From Thermodesulfobacteriota bacterium (GTDB taxonomy: Bacteria > Desulfobacterota_D > UBA1144 > Nemesobacterales > CSP1-2), in NCBI GenBank assembly GCA_035559815.1, contig DATMAT010000034.1, positions 54,312 to 118,311 on the forward strand: a stretch of 64,000 nucleotides of DNA. Direction: 5' to 3'. Made by a program: the position numbers and the translations under genes. Under the pieces are notes generated by a model. That model was not told the DNA's origin and did not search any database. It saw only the letters and a program-made list of their open reading frames with translations. The number at the start of each line of letters is the position of its first letter. Position 1 is the stretch's first letter. This document shows, piece by piece, positions 54,217 to 63,139 of this stretch.

Positions 54217-55212
54217 TTATCTATACACATCCAAATTCTCCTTAAGCCACTCATAATGCCTCTTTAACCCCTGTTGAATATCAAACCTTGGTGAATAGCC
54301 AAAATCCCTTTTTGCCTTCGACACATCGGCATAGGTGTGCTTTGCATCTCCCCTCTGAGGCTCTTTATACTTTAGGTTAGCTCTCTTGCCGGAAATCTCC
54401 TCGATGATTTTGATCGCCTCGATGAGTTTTATCCTGCTCCCTCCGCCTACATTATAGCTTTCACCCTCTTTCCCTCGATAGTAAGCCTGTAAATTTGCTT
54501 CAACCGCATCATCTATAAAGGTAAAGTCCCTGGTTTGCTCTCCGGTGCCGTATATTTCTATTTCTTTTCCCAGTAGAATCGCGCTTATGAACTTATGAAA
54601 CCCCATATCCGGGCGCTGCCTCGGCCCATATACCGTAAAATATCTGAGCGATACCACAGGAATGCCGTAACCTTTGAAATATAAGGAGGCCAGATGCTCT
54701 CCGGCTAATTTAGAAACGCCATAAGGAGAGACCGGGTTTGTAGGGGTAGTTTCCTTGATAGGAAGTTCGTCCGCGTCTCCGTAGACAGAAGAAGACGAGG
54801 CGTAAATAAACTTCTTTATCCCCGTATCCTTACACGCTTCGAGAAGAACCTGGGTTCCCATTATGTTGTTATCCACGTATTGATTGAAATCCTTACCCCA
54901 GCTAGCCCTCACACCGGGAATGGCCGCTTGATGAAACACCGCCTCTATAGAGTATAGAATTTCCCTCAAATTTAGGTTCAGTATGTTGCCCTCTACAAAC
55001 CTAAACTTAGGGTTATCTTTCAATTTCTTCAAGTTGTTTTCCTTGATTCTTTTGGGATAATAATCGAGAAAAGAGTCAATGCCGATTATATCGAACCCCT
55101 CCCCGATAAGTCTTTCCGCAAGATTAGAACCTATGAAACCGGAAACCCCGGTTATTAATAACGACAATTTGCTCTTTACCTCCTTGCCTGTTTCAGCGGA
55201 GTAGAATACCAT
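54217..55212 (-). CDS. NAD-dependent sugar-nucleotide epimerase (UDP-glucuronate/UDP-glucose 4-epimerase-like)
   Basis: A 331-residue extended SDR: LLITGVSGFIGSNLAERLIG is the NAD loop, SSSSVYGDADELPIKETTP supplies the catalytic Ser/Thr region and YGVSKLAGEHL the YxxxK pair. RYFTVYGPRQRPDMGFHKF and GEQTRDFTFIDDAVEA are typical of UDP-glucuronate 4-epimerases and WbpP-like enzymes. Product would be UDP-galacturonate or a relative, which would fit a glycan pathway using the GHMP kinase and nucleotidyltransferase at 6.6-8.6 kb. Substrate specificity is inference. Monocistronic or with the Trm112-like gene. Confidence 0.9.
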   Translation of the reverse strand: MVFYSAETGKEVKSKLSLLITGVSGFIGSNLAERLIGEGFDIIGIDSFLDYYPKRIKENNLKKLKDNPKFRFVEGNILNLNLREILYSIEAVFHQAAIPGVRASWGKDFNQYVDNNIMGTQVLLEACKDTGIKKFIYASSSSVYGDADELPIKETTPTNPVSPYGVSKLAGEHLASLYFKGYGIPVVSLRYFTVYGPRQRPDMGFHKFISAILLGKEIEIYGTGEQTRDFTFIDDAVEANLQAYYRGKEGESYNVGGGSRIKLIEAIKIIEEISGKRANLKYKEPQRGDAKHTYADVSKAKRDFGYSPRFDIQQGLKRHYEWLKENLDVYR

Positions 55213-55615
55213 ATAATATTAAAGTTTTTTCATCTTAGAAATCCATATTTGAGCTTTAACCCAAAATATACAAAGAAAAATTGCTCTTGATCCTTGCTGT
55301 TATAGTATTCCTCAAGCTGTCATTCCCACGGAAGTGGGAATCCAGTTTTTATTTATGGATCCCCGATAAAAGAATTCGGGGATGACAGAAAGGGCGGACA
55401 CCCGCTGTTCCCCGGTTAAACCGTGGGACTGGTATGACAAAGGTCAAGTAGTCGATTAATTTTGCACCCGCATGTTTTACACGACGTCGCAAACGTAGAA
55501 GATTTGCAAAATGAGTTTAAGGAAATAGAAACGCGTTGATACTATTAATACATAATAAACCCAAAACAAGTTATAACAAGGCAATTTCCACTACTAGAAA
55601 GTAAACTATAACCCC
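55213..55615. other. Spacer between divergent genes with a TGTCATTCCCAC repeat
   Basis: No gene. 55318-55387 carries TGTCATTCCCACGGAAGTGG and a second stem CCCCGATAAAAGAATTCGGG ending GATGACAG, both of the dispersed TGTCATTCC type. The flanks are AT-rich and should hold promoters for the epimerase (minus) and GT9 (plus) genes. Confidence 0.6.
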
Positions 55616-56647
55616 ATGCGAATCCTAATAATTAGAAGAGGGGCCGTCGGAGATACGGTTGTCACCCTCCCTACCCTGGGAATACTAAGAACCTGTTACC
55701 CGGATGCATATATAGAGGTAATAGGTAACCCGGATTACTGGGAGATTGCACACAAAAGATACTATGTAGATGCAGTTTCCAAAGGCGATGCCAAGCTTAC
55801 CCCCGAGCTTTATTCAAGGGGAGGAGAAATAGGTAAAGGTCTTTCTCATTACTTCTCTTCCTTCGACCTGATCATAGGATACGTAAGCGACCCGGACGGA
55901 ACACTCTCAGAAAACCTCAGGAAAACCGGTGCAGGAAGAGTGGTTACCCGTTCGCCTTTCCCCAAGGGAGATGAGAGGCACGCAGCCGATTATACCGCGC
56001 TTGTTCTCACCGAAATCGGGCTGGAGGTGAATCCTCCGCTATTTCCCAAGATTCATTTGAACGATGAAGACCTGGCTTTCGCATATCAATTCCTTTCTTC
56101 AATAGAACATAATCAGGCAGAGACGCCATCAATGGCGTCTCTACGAATAGAGCAATTTTCTCATTCGGCGCATAAACCTTTTGTAGCAATACATCCAAGG
56201 ACATATGGTATTAAGGGGCTGCCGATTGAAACATTCGTTAAGATAGGGAAATGGGTTGAAAACACAATCGATGCGAAGACAATGTGGATTACCGGTCAGG
56301 CCGAGGAGGAGAACATAGATATTATCAAATTGAACTTTCCCTCGTCCATACTTTTTCATCTCCAGCCCCTTCCTAAAGTCGCCGCCGTTCTCCGACTCTC
56401 CCGCTTCTATATCGGATGCGACACCGGAATCTCCCACCTTGCCGCCGCCGCCGGGGCGCCGGTCATTGCCCTATTTGGCCCTACCAACCCGCATGTCTGG
56501 GGCCCAAGGGGTAGCAAGGTCTGGATAGTAAAGGCTGATGACATGGCCGAATTTGAGGATGAGAATCTAAAAGAGATAATCTATAAATTCGACGGAATAG
56601 GCGATGTAAAGGAATACAGAATACTTCCTTATCGACCTGAAAAATAA
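55616..56647 (+). CDS. GT9 family glycosyltransferase (LPS heptosyltransferase-like)
   Basis: A 343-residue GT-B enzyme. The N-terminus MRILIIRRGAVGDTVVTLPT and the C-terminal nucleotide-binding stretch FYIGCDTGISHLAAAAGAPV plus IALFGPTNPHVWGPRG are the GT9 signature. It transfers heptose (or a related sugar) from ADP-sugar in the LPS core. A palindromic repeat (56119-56142) lies within the coding region in frame, encoding about residues 168-176 (PSMASLRI) in the inter-domain linker, a place where insertions are tolerable. No frame disruption is visible. Confidence 0.9.
   Translation: MRILIIRRGAVGDTVVTLPTLGILRTCYPDAYIEVIGNPDYWEIAHKRYYVDAVSKGDAKLTPELYSRGGEIGKGLSHYFSSFDLIIGYVSDPDGTLSENLRKTGAGRVVTRSPFPKGDERHAADYTALVLTEIGLEVNPPLFPKIHLNDEDLAFAYQFLSSIEHNQAETPSMASLRIEQFSHSAHKPFVAIHPRTYGIKGLPIETFVKIGKWVENTIDAKTMWITGQAEEENIDIIKLNFPSSILFHLQPLPKVAAVLRLSRFYIGCDTGISHLAAAAGAPVIALFGPTNPHVWGPRGSKVWIVKADDMAEFEDENLKEIIYKFDGIGDVKEYRILPYRPEK
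56119..56142. repeat. AGAGACGCCAT palindrome inside the GT9 coding sequence
   Basis: Arms AGAGACGCCAT and ATGGCGTCTCT around a CA centre, with CTCTACG following, so that the reverse strand starts GTAGAGACGCCAT. The core AGACGC resembles the hairpin at 26251-26277 and the half-copy at 57886-57908. It is read in frame. Confidence 0.85.
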
Positions 56648-56707
56648 TCACGTTCAAATTACGGGCATAAGTTTGTATTCCGAACATAGGCAACATTCTA
56701 TTAAAAG

Positions 56708-56757
56708 GTAGGGAACGCATACCTGTCCAGCAAAGTCGAAGGATATGCGTTCCTTAC
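56708..56757. repeat. GTAG-foot palindrome, copy 3 with long loop
   Basis: Starts GTAGGGAACGCATA and ends TATGCGTTCCTTAC, with a 22-base loop containing CAAAGTCGAAGG. It lies downstream of the GT9 gene. The 63140-63191 copy has a similarly placed loop with AAGGTCGAAG. Confidence 0.8.
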
Positions 56758-56857
56758 AAGGCTTATGGATTCACTTAAATAGGTGCAGGATTGAGCGGTC
56801 GCCATGTACCACAATATAAGCAGTCCTCCAAAAACAAACACTCGACTAAAATCACAC

Positions 56858-56886
56858 TTGACAGGGATTTGTAGGAGTGATAATAG
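56858..56886 (+). promoter_or_regulatory. Possible promoter upstream of the caspase-like gene
   Basis: TTGACA (56858-56863), 17 bases and TAATAG (56881-56886); a 15-base spacer would give GATAAT. It lies about 140 bases before the caspase ATG in an otherwise gene-free spacer (56648-57022). Its -35 is perfect, its -10 weak. Confidence 0.4.
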
Positions 56887-57022
56887 AGATTATATACAGA
56901 TAAATCCTGCCAAGCCTGGAAAGAAAACTGTTTTTTATAGCTCTGGCCTGGGGAATATCACTCCGCTCTTTCTTCTACTTTTAAATGGGAAGCATTTATA
57001 ACATAGCAACTAGGAGGATGAA

Positions 57023-57868
57023 ATGTCCAAAAAGTCCACCGTCGGAATCAAAAAGAAATCACCCAGGCGGGCCCTCTGCGTAGGTATAAACGACTACCCA
57101 TACGAGGGGAATGACCTAAACGGCTGTGTCAACGACGCCAATGCCTGGGCCGGGCTGCTGACAAAGCAATACGGATTTCCGAAGTCAGACGTCAAGGTAC
57201 TGCTCGATTCGGAAGCGACTAAAAAGAACATAATGAAAGCGCTAAAGAGATTGATGGCCGGGGCAAGGCCGGGAGACATACTGGTTTTTACCAACTCATC
57301 GCACGGTTCTTATGTCGCCGATACAAGCGGAGACGAGGAGAAGTATGATGAAATACTCTGCCCTTATGATATAGAGGACAACCATATCCTCGACGACGAG
57401 CTAAGAGAGCTAATAGCCAACTTAAAATCCGGGGTTAATATGACGGTTATTTTGGACAACTGTTTTTCCGGTACGGCCACGCGGGCGGCTGTCGCCGAAA
57501 TAATTCCCGGCCTGAAAACACCGGATGACCGGCGGGTGCGTTTTCTTAGTCCGGCCCTTCGCGGGCTGCCGGTGCTCCAAAATCCCTGGAGTGCCAAGCC
57601 CAATTCAAAGATGAAACAGCCAGAGTCGAAGATGATGGAGATCCTATTGAGCGGATGTACAGACAAAGAATACTCATACGACGCATTCTTTGACGGTGTT
57701 TACCACGGCGCCTTAACCTATTACGCCATACAAGCCATAAGGCAGGCCAATTATAAGCTAACCTACTCTCAGTTGCATAAGCGTATCGTCAATCTAATCA
57801 GCGACTATCCGCAACACCCTCAGCTCGAGGGGAAGAGTTCAAACAAAAAGAGGCAAATATTTAGCTGA
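57023..57868 (+). CDS. Caspase-like (C14/metacaspase) protease
   Basis: A 281-residue protein, essentially one caspase-hemoglobinase fold domain. RRALCVGINDYPYEGNDLNG opens the p20-like unit. The catalytic His is His94 in FTNSSHGSYV and the catalytic Cys is Cys147 in ILDNCFSGTATR. The acidic pocket (DEILCPYDIEDNHILDDEL) suggests specificity for basic residues as in metacaspases. There is no signal peptide or membrane helix, so it is cytosolic. AGGAGG precedes the ATG. The next gene, 102 bases on and same strand, ends in a CHAT protease domain, so two caspase-fold proteases lie in tandem. This pairing resembles conflict or programmed-death modules; the target is unknown. Confidence 0.92.
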   Translation: MSKKSTVGIKKKSPRRALCVGINDYPYEGNDLNGCVNDANAWAGLLTKQYGFPKSDVKVLLDSEATKKNIMKALKRLMAGARPGDILVFTNSSHGSYVADTSGDEEKYDEILCPYDIEDNHILDDELRELIANLKSGVNMTVILDNCFSGTATRAAVAEIIPGLKTPDDRRVRFLSPALRGLPVLQNPWSAKPNSKMKQPESKMMEILLSGCTDKEYSYDAFFDGVYHGALTYYAIQAIRQANYKLTYSQLHKRIVNLISDYPQHPQLEGKSSNKKRQIFS

Positions 57869-57885
57869 TATCTACCATAGGAATG

Positions 57886-57908
57886 ACCCGGCGGGTCGTC
57901 TCTACGAT
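57886..57908. repeat. GACCCGGCGGGTCGTCTCTACG half-palindrome
   Basis: Contains GACCCGGCGGGTC as an inverted core followed by GTCTCTACG, the CTAC foot of the GTAG palindromes. The other foot is missing or decayed. It sits between the caspase and CHAT genes and could fold in a shared transcript. Confidence 0.6.
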
Positions 57909-57970
57909 ATAATTTGAACTACAGAAAAACCAGCGGACACCAACCATAATAACAAAACGGGGAGGCTTTT

Positions 57971-60900
57971 ATGACCGGTTCAAGGCAAAAGGCACTGTCA
58001 GAAATCGCCAATTTGGAATGGGAAGAGTTTGAAAAACGCCTTCTAACCACCACCAGAGGGAGAAGGAGGGCTGGAGCGGATGAAACGGCAATGCGGCAAT
58101 ACTTCGGGGACGAGGAATTTGAGGAACTGCAGAAGCTGGCCTACGAGGCCCAACGGTCAAGACAGAGGGCCCCGGTCCTGGGAAACCTGGTACTCCTTCC
58201 CGGCATTATGGGGTCCTATCTGGTCACCGTAGACAACGATGACGACGAAGACCTGGTCTGGGTAAATTTCTTTAGACTTATAAAAGGAGACATCAAACGG
58301 TTAAAGCTATCCCCGGATGGCCATAGTGAGGCCAATCCAAAATACCGGGTAAAGACCAGCATCATACACAAGGGCACATATGCCCGTGCAATGCTCAAGT
58401 TAAGTGCACGCTGGAACGTAAAACCCTTTGCCTTCGATTGGCGGAAGGACATAGACCTATCTTCCAGGGCGCTGGCTGACTTCATCGAAGAGAAGTTCAA
58501 GGACGAGCCGGTGCATCTTGTGGCACACTCCATGGGTGGGTTGGTGAGCCGGAATTTCATACGTCTCCATAAAGACCTATGGGAAAAGATGCGTGATGGA
58601 AATGGTGTCCGGGGGGGACGGTTGGTCATGCTGGGGACGCCCAACTACGGCTCTTTCGCCATCCCGCAGACGATGACCGGGGTGGAAAAGATGGTCAGGC
58701 TGTTAGAAGCGGCCGATCTAAAAAATAATCTTAAGGAACTACTTGAAATCATCAACACCTTTGTCGGCAGCTACGAGATGCTTCCAGCTCAAAGCAAGAT
58801 CCCCGAGCCCACCCAGGCTATCTATAGGGCAGAAACCTGGGGGAAATTCCCCGTCTTCGAGAATCATCTCAAGCGCGCTCTGAAGTTTCATTCCGACCTG
58901 GAGACAGAAAAAACTATAGACCCCGAGCGCATGACTTATATAGCCGGTTGCAACAGGGAGACCCTCTCCGGGCTTGAAATCGTCGAACCGGGCAAGTTCA
59001 AGTATTTCATAACCTACGACGGCGACGGTCGTGTTCCCCACCGGCTAGGCTTGCTGGAAGGGGTTAAGACATATTACGTCGAGGAAGACCACGGGAGCCT
59101 ACCCAAGAACGACAAGGTGATTACCGCAATAGACCAACTGCTCGAACGCGGAGAAACTTCGGTCCTGCCCGACCGCCCCATCACGGCAAGGGTTACGCTA
59201 CCGGAGGGAGCCACCTGGCATCGCTCATTAGGAGAGTATCTGGTCAGGTCTGAAGTGGAGAAAATCGCCAGGCAGGCAGAATACGACTACGACAATGTTA
59301 GCCCCGATGACCTTCGAATTGCCGAAGAAACGGTGATGAGAGCGGCTATCGGTGAGAACCGGCCTGTCAAAAAGCCGGCTCACAGAAAACCGGCACCACC
59401 GGTGAGAAAGAAACCACTCCGCATCGATGTTGTCTTGGGTGATGTCACCAAAGTTAGCGCGCCGGTGGTTGTGGTCGGTCATTACAAAGGCGTGACTCCG
59501 ATCAGCGCAATCGGCGCATTAGACAAGAAGCTAGGCGGCTGGATCCGCCAAGCCACGGAGCACTCCATGCTCGCCGGAGAATTAGGACAACTATACTTCA
59601 TTCCGGTGATGCGCAATCAAATAGCCGCAGACACCGTCCTGGTGGCGGGCATGGGGCAGGAAGGAAAATTCAGCCGGGACGACCTGAGCTATTTGATGTT
59701 GAACGTAACCCAAGCCATATCCACCCTGGAATTGGACAGTTTTGCCTCGGTGATTATCGGGGGCGGTCAGGGCAGTCTGGAGCTGGACGATGCTCTCAAA
59801 GCCATCCTGCTTGGAATATCCGAGGCGCTTGAACGAATGGGCGATAAAAAGAAGGTAAGACGTATCACCTTTGTCGAGTTTGATTCCAAGCGCCACAAAG
59901 ATATCGCCGATATTCTAACCAGTTACAAGGATGAGAACTTCCCGCCAAATCTGGAGATCAAGGTATTTCGAAGGGCACTCCCCGGGGCAATAAAGAAGCC
60001 TAAGGCAAAAACGATTGATCGTTCCCAAGATAGACGTGCCGATGAATTTGGGCCCCGAATAACCATCGAACGCGATGGGGATGTCTTTCGCTTTTCCGCG
60101 CTCACTCGAACGGCCGTGATTCCGGTTCGGGAGGTAGAGATACAGTCTTTTTTCTCCGAGGGTATGTCAGACCGGCTGATGTCGTCAAGCACAAAAGGGG
60201 AACAAGAAATGTTCGGGCAGCTCCTCCACAGCTTAATACCCGAAGAATTTCATGCCTTCTATGACACGGTAGAACCATTGACACTCATCCTGGATCGAAG
60301 CACTGCCTCTTTACCCTGGGAAATGGCTTGTTTTGACGGGCCTAGAGGCACTAATTTTTTTGGGACTGAACTTCGACTCACCCGTCAATTTCGCACGTTA
60401 CTCTCTCCAGCACCGGCTATAGCGCCTAAGCTCAACGATAGACTCCGGGTTTTAGTGATCGCCGACCCGGCTCCGGACAGGCTCCACCTGCCCGGAGCCC
60501 AAGAGGAAGGACGAGAAGTTGTCAGAATACTCAACCAGGTCAGGAACGAATGGGGTCTTAAGATCGAAGTTATAGACCGGATCGGTCCGGCTGAGTGTGA
60601 GCCGGTCGAAATACTTGCCCTCCTGCATAATGAGGAGTTCGACGTCGTACACTTCGCCGGACACGGCATCTTTGATCAGGAGAAGCCCTCGCGTAGCGGC
60701 TGGGTGTTCGGGCTGGATAAAGGGCAGCCGGAAAAACTCCGCACCCTGTCCGCGCTCGAAATATTTCGCCTAAGGCGGGCTCCTCGTCTGGTCTTCTCCA
60801 ACGCCTGTTTCTCAGCCGTCGTTTACCGGGGTAAACCCCTGACCGCCGAAGAGATGAATCGTAACCTGGCCGGGTTGGCCGAGGCATTTTTTGAACGAGG

Positions 60901-61276
60901 CGTCCTAAATTACATAGGCGCCGGCTGGCCGGTGCAGGATGACCTGGCTATCGGTTTCGCCACCGAATTTTACACCCAGGCCCTAATCGGCAGACCGGCA
61001 AAATCGCTTGGGTCAAATAGTAACCTTTTCAGTGGCGAGAAACCCGGTTCGGCTAAGGGGCGTCCTAATCCCCTAACTCTCGGACAGGCCGTTTCTGAAG
61101 CCCGGAGACTTATTCTGCATAACGGCTCGACCTGGGGAGCCTACCAGCATTACGGCCAAGCCAGCGATAAACTGATTAAACTGGAGGATACCCCGGAATC
61201 AAAAACTGCGCCGATGCCAAAAACCGCAGCGAGAAAAGAGGGAAAAGCTAGACCGAGCCCAAAGAGAGAAAGGTAG
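57971..61276 (+). CDS. Lipase-like / M17-N-like / CHAT fusion protein
   Basis: An 1101-residue cytosolic protein with three units. Residues about 70-390: alpha/beta-hydrolase of the LCAT/PGAP1 kind, with NLVLLPGIMGSYL, nucleophile Ser187 (HLVAHSMGGLVS), acid near Asp352 (YDGDGRVPHR) and His374 (EEDHGSLP). Residues about 483-655: macro-like fold resembling the N-domain of leucyl aminopeptidases (DVVLGDVTKVSAPVVVVGHY, then VLVAGMGQEGKFSRDDLSY), without its catalytic domain. Residues about 755-1062: CHAT protease with SLPWEMACF, catalytic His898 (VVHFAGHGIF) and Cys946 (VFSNACFSAVV). The tail is basic. GGGGAGG precedes the ATG. It follows the caspase-like gene and was probably cotranscribed with it. 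A proteolytically or ligand-controlled lipase is one reading; not a family I can name. Confidence 0.9.
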   Translation: MTGSRQKALSEIANLEWEEFEKRLLTTTRGRRRAGADETAMRQYFGDEEFEELQKLAYEAQRSRQRAPVLGNLVLLPGIMGSYLVTVDNDDDEDLVWVNFFRLIKGDIKRLKLSPDGHSEANPKYRVKTSIIHKGTYARAMLKLSARWNVKPFAFDWRKDIDLSSRALADFIEEKFKDEPVHLVAHSMGGLVSRNFIRLHKDLWEKMRDGNGVRGGRLVMLGTPNYGSFAIPQTMTGVEKMVRLLEAADLKNNLKELLEIINTFVGSYEMLPAQSKIPEPTQAIYRAETWGKFPVFENHLKRALKFHSDLETEKTIDPERMTYIAGCNRETLSGLEIVEPGKFKYFITYDGDGRVPHRLGLLEGVKTYYVEEDHGSLPKNDKVITAIDQLLERGETSVLPDRPITARVTLPEGATWHRSLGEYLVRSEVEKIARQAEYDYDNVSPDDLRIAEETVMRAAIGENRPVKKPAHRKPAPPVRKKPLRIDVVLGDVTKVSAPVVVVGHYKGVTPISAIGALDKKLGGWIRQATEHSMLAGELGQLYFIPVMRNQIAADTVLVAGMGQEGKFSRDDLSYLMLNVTQAISTLELDSFASVIIGGGQGSLELDDALKAILLGISEALERMGDKKKVRRITFVEFDSKRHKDIADILTSYKDENFPPNLEIKVFRRALPGAIKKPKAKTIDRSQDRRADEFGPRITIERDGDVFRFSALTRTAVIPVREVEIQSFFSEGMSDRLMSSSTKGEQEMFGQLLHSLIPEEFHAFYDTVEPLTLILDRSTASLPWEMACFDGPRGTNFFGTELRLTRQFRTLLSPAPAIAPKLNDRLRVLVIADPAPDRLHLPGAQEEGREVVRILNQVRNEWGLKIEVIDRIGPAECEPVEILALLHNEEFDVVHFAGHGIFDQEKPSRSGWVFGLDKGQPEKLRTLSALEIFRLRRAPRLVFSNACFSAVVYRGKPLTAEEMNRNLAGLAEAFFERGVLNYIGAGWPVQDDLAIGFATEFYTQALIGRPAKSLGSNSNLFSGEKPGSAKGRPNPLTLGQAVSEARRLILHNGSTWGAYQHYGQASDKLIKLEDTPESKTAPMPKTAARKEGKARPSPKRER

Positions 61277-61396
61277 ACACCACCTTACTTCAAAGAGAGA
61301 CCACACGAAAGGAGTTTCTTAGATAATAACGAGATAAACTTTGACCCCACCATTCAGACCAGAAATAATTTTGAAATGAAACTTTGGACCAGATAA

Positions 61397-62956
61397 GTGC
61401 CGCTAAGCCCTTTTGAACTAGAGATTTTCCAGAATATATTGAGTTCCATCGCCGAAGAGATGGGTATGGTGTTGGTGCGTGCCGGGTTCTCCCCCAATAT
61501 CAAGGAACGGAGGGACCTATCCTGCGCCATATTTGCGGCAAACGGGGAGATGATAGCCCAGGCCGCACACATCCCCGTTCATCTGGGCTCGATGAGCTTT
61601 GCAGTAAAGGCTGTCTTGGAAGAGCCCGACATAAATCACGGGGACATATTCATACTAAACGACCCCTTCCGGGGCGGAACCCATCTTCCGGACATAACCT
61701 GCATTGCACCGGTTTTCATAGATGGGAGTTTAGAATTTTTCGTAGCCTCAAGGGCCCACCACGCCGATGTAGGGGGAGCCACGCCCGGCTCCATGCCCCT
61801 TTCCACGTCGATTCACGAGGAGGGAATAATTATCCCTCCCTCTAAACTGTACAGGAGAGGGAGGCTAAACAGCTCTCTCTTCAAAAAAATCCTCTCCGCT
61901 ACCAGAGACCCGGAAGAAAGGGAAGGGGATTTCAAGGCCCAAATCGGGGCACTAGAACTAGGGGAGAAGAGACTGAAGTCGGTCATAGAGAAATATTCGC
62001 TCCCAAAGATAAAAGAGGCGGGATTCGAGCTATTAGACTACAGCGAAAAAATGATGAGAAGGGTAATAAGGCAGATACCGAAGGGGGTCTATAATTTTGA
62101 GGACTACTTAGACGATGACGGCGCCGGCACAAAAAAAATAACAATCAAAACAGCTATCACCATAAACCGCAGCCGGGTAAGGGTAGACTTCACCGGAAGC
62201 TCTCCTCAGGTCAAGGGATGCCTCAATACCCCTCTTAGCGTTACCACGGCAGCAGTCCTATATGTATTTCAATGCCTCGCTCCCCAGGAAATGCCCCTTA
62301 ATTCAGGCCCGCTTAGAGCGATAGAAATCATCGCCGAAAAGAACTCTATAATTAATGCCAGTTTTCCCGCTGCTGTGGCCGGAGGAAACGTCGAGACCTC
62401 CCAGCGCATCGTGGATGTGGTTTTTGGGGCGCTAGCCCAGGCAATTCCGCTAAAGACCCAAGCGGCAAGCTCAGGCTCTATGAGCAACATTACTTTTGGC
62501 GGAAAGAATCCGCGTACCGGAAAAGACTTTGCCTACTACGAGACAATCGCCGGCGGGATGGGAGGCCGGTTTGGAAAGAAAGGCGTGAGCGCCGTACACA
62601 CCCACATGACCAATACCCTGAATACCCCAGTTGAAGCGATCGAAAGAGAGCTCCCGGTAATGATAGATGCTTATTCCATACGGAAGGGAAGCGGTGGAGA
62701 CGGCAAATATAAAGGCGGAGACGGTATCGTCAGAGCATACAAATTCCTTTCTGGAGCGACCGTTACCCTGATTACGGAGCGAAGAAGGTTCGCTCCTTAC
62801 GGAATAAAAGGCGGAAATCCGGGCAGGAAAGGTAGAAACGTCCTAATTCGGAAAAATAAATCACGGGTAATCCCACCCAAATCAACCCTTCGGGCCAGGA
62901 ACGGAGATGTCATCCGAATAGAAACCCCCGGCGGCGGCGGATGGGGGAAGAAGTAA
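61397..62956 (+). CDS. hyuB: Hydantoinase/oxoprolinase B subunit
   Basis: A 519-residue HyuB: SPFELEIFQNILSSIAEEMG at the start, the DLSCAIFAANGEMIAQAAHI block, GDIFILNDPFRGGTHLPDIT, FFVASRAHHADVGGATPGSM and GSGGDGKYKGGDGIVRAY near the end are all family signatures. The start is GTG 61397. It forms the catalytic partner of HyuA, whose gene is about 49 kb upstream on the same strand. The gene follows the CHAT fusion after 120 bases with no evident promoter, but a functional link is not implied. Confidence 0.92.
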   Translation: MPLSPFELEIFQNILSSIAEEMGMVLVRAGFSPNIKERRDLSCAIFAANGEMIAQAAHIPVHLGSMSFAVKAVLEEPDINHGDIFILNDPFRGGTHLPDITCIAPVFIDGSLEFFVASRAHHADVGGATPGSMPLSTSIHEEGIIIPPSKLYRRGRLNSSLFKKILSATRDPEEREGDFKAQIGALELGEKRLKSVIEKYSLPKIKEAGFELLDYSEKMMRRVIRQIPKGVYNFEDYLDDDGAGTKKITIKTAITINRSRVRVDFTGSSPQVKGCLNTPLSVTTAAVLYVFQCLAPQEMPLNSGPLRAIEIIAEKNSIINASFPAAVAGGNVETSQRIVDVVFGALAQAIPLKTQAASSGSMSNITFGGKNPRTGKDFAYYETIAGGMGGRFGKKGVSAVHTHMTNTLNTPVEAIERELPVMIDAYSIRKGSGGDGKYKGGDGIVRAYKFLSGATVTLITERRRFAPYGIKGGNPGRKGRNVLIRKNKSRVIPPKSTLRARNGDVIRIETPGGGGWGKK

Positions 62957-63139
62957 ACCCAATCTTATGAGCAATTCTATCACCAATACCAAAGTAGTAA
63001 GAATAGTTTAAAACCCGTTCGTCCGGGGTAGTGCGCTGGTCCCCAATTTAATCGGGGAACCATCGAGGGATAATAATCATACTTCGGCATCTTCGACAAG
63101 GTTCAGAATATGATCGGGTATGCCAGTGGCAGAATGAAT

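Noticed and set aside
56804..57001. 65-codon frame upstream of the caspase gene
   Set aside because: No family, no Shine-Dalgarno, low-complexity end, and it covers the candidate promoter at 56858-56886.
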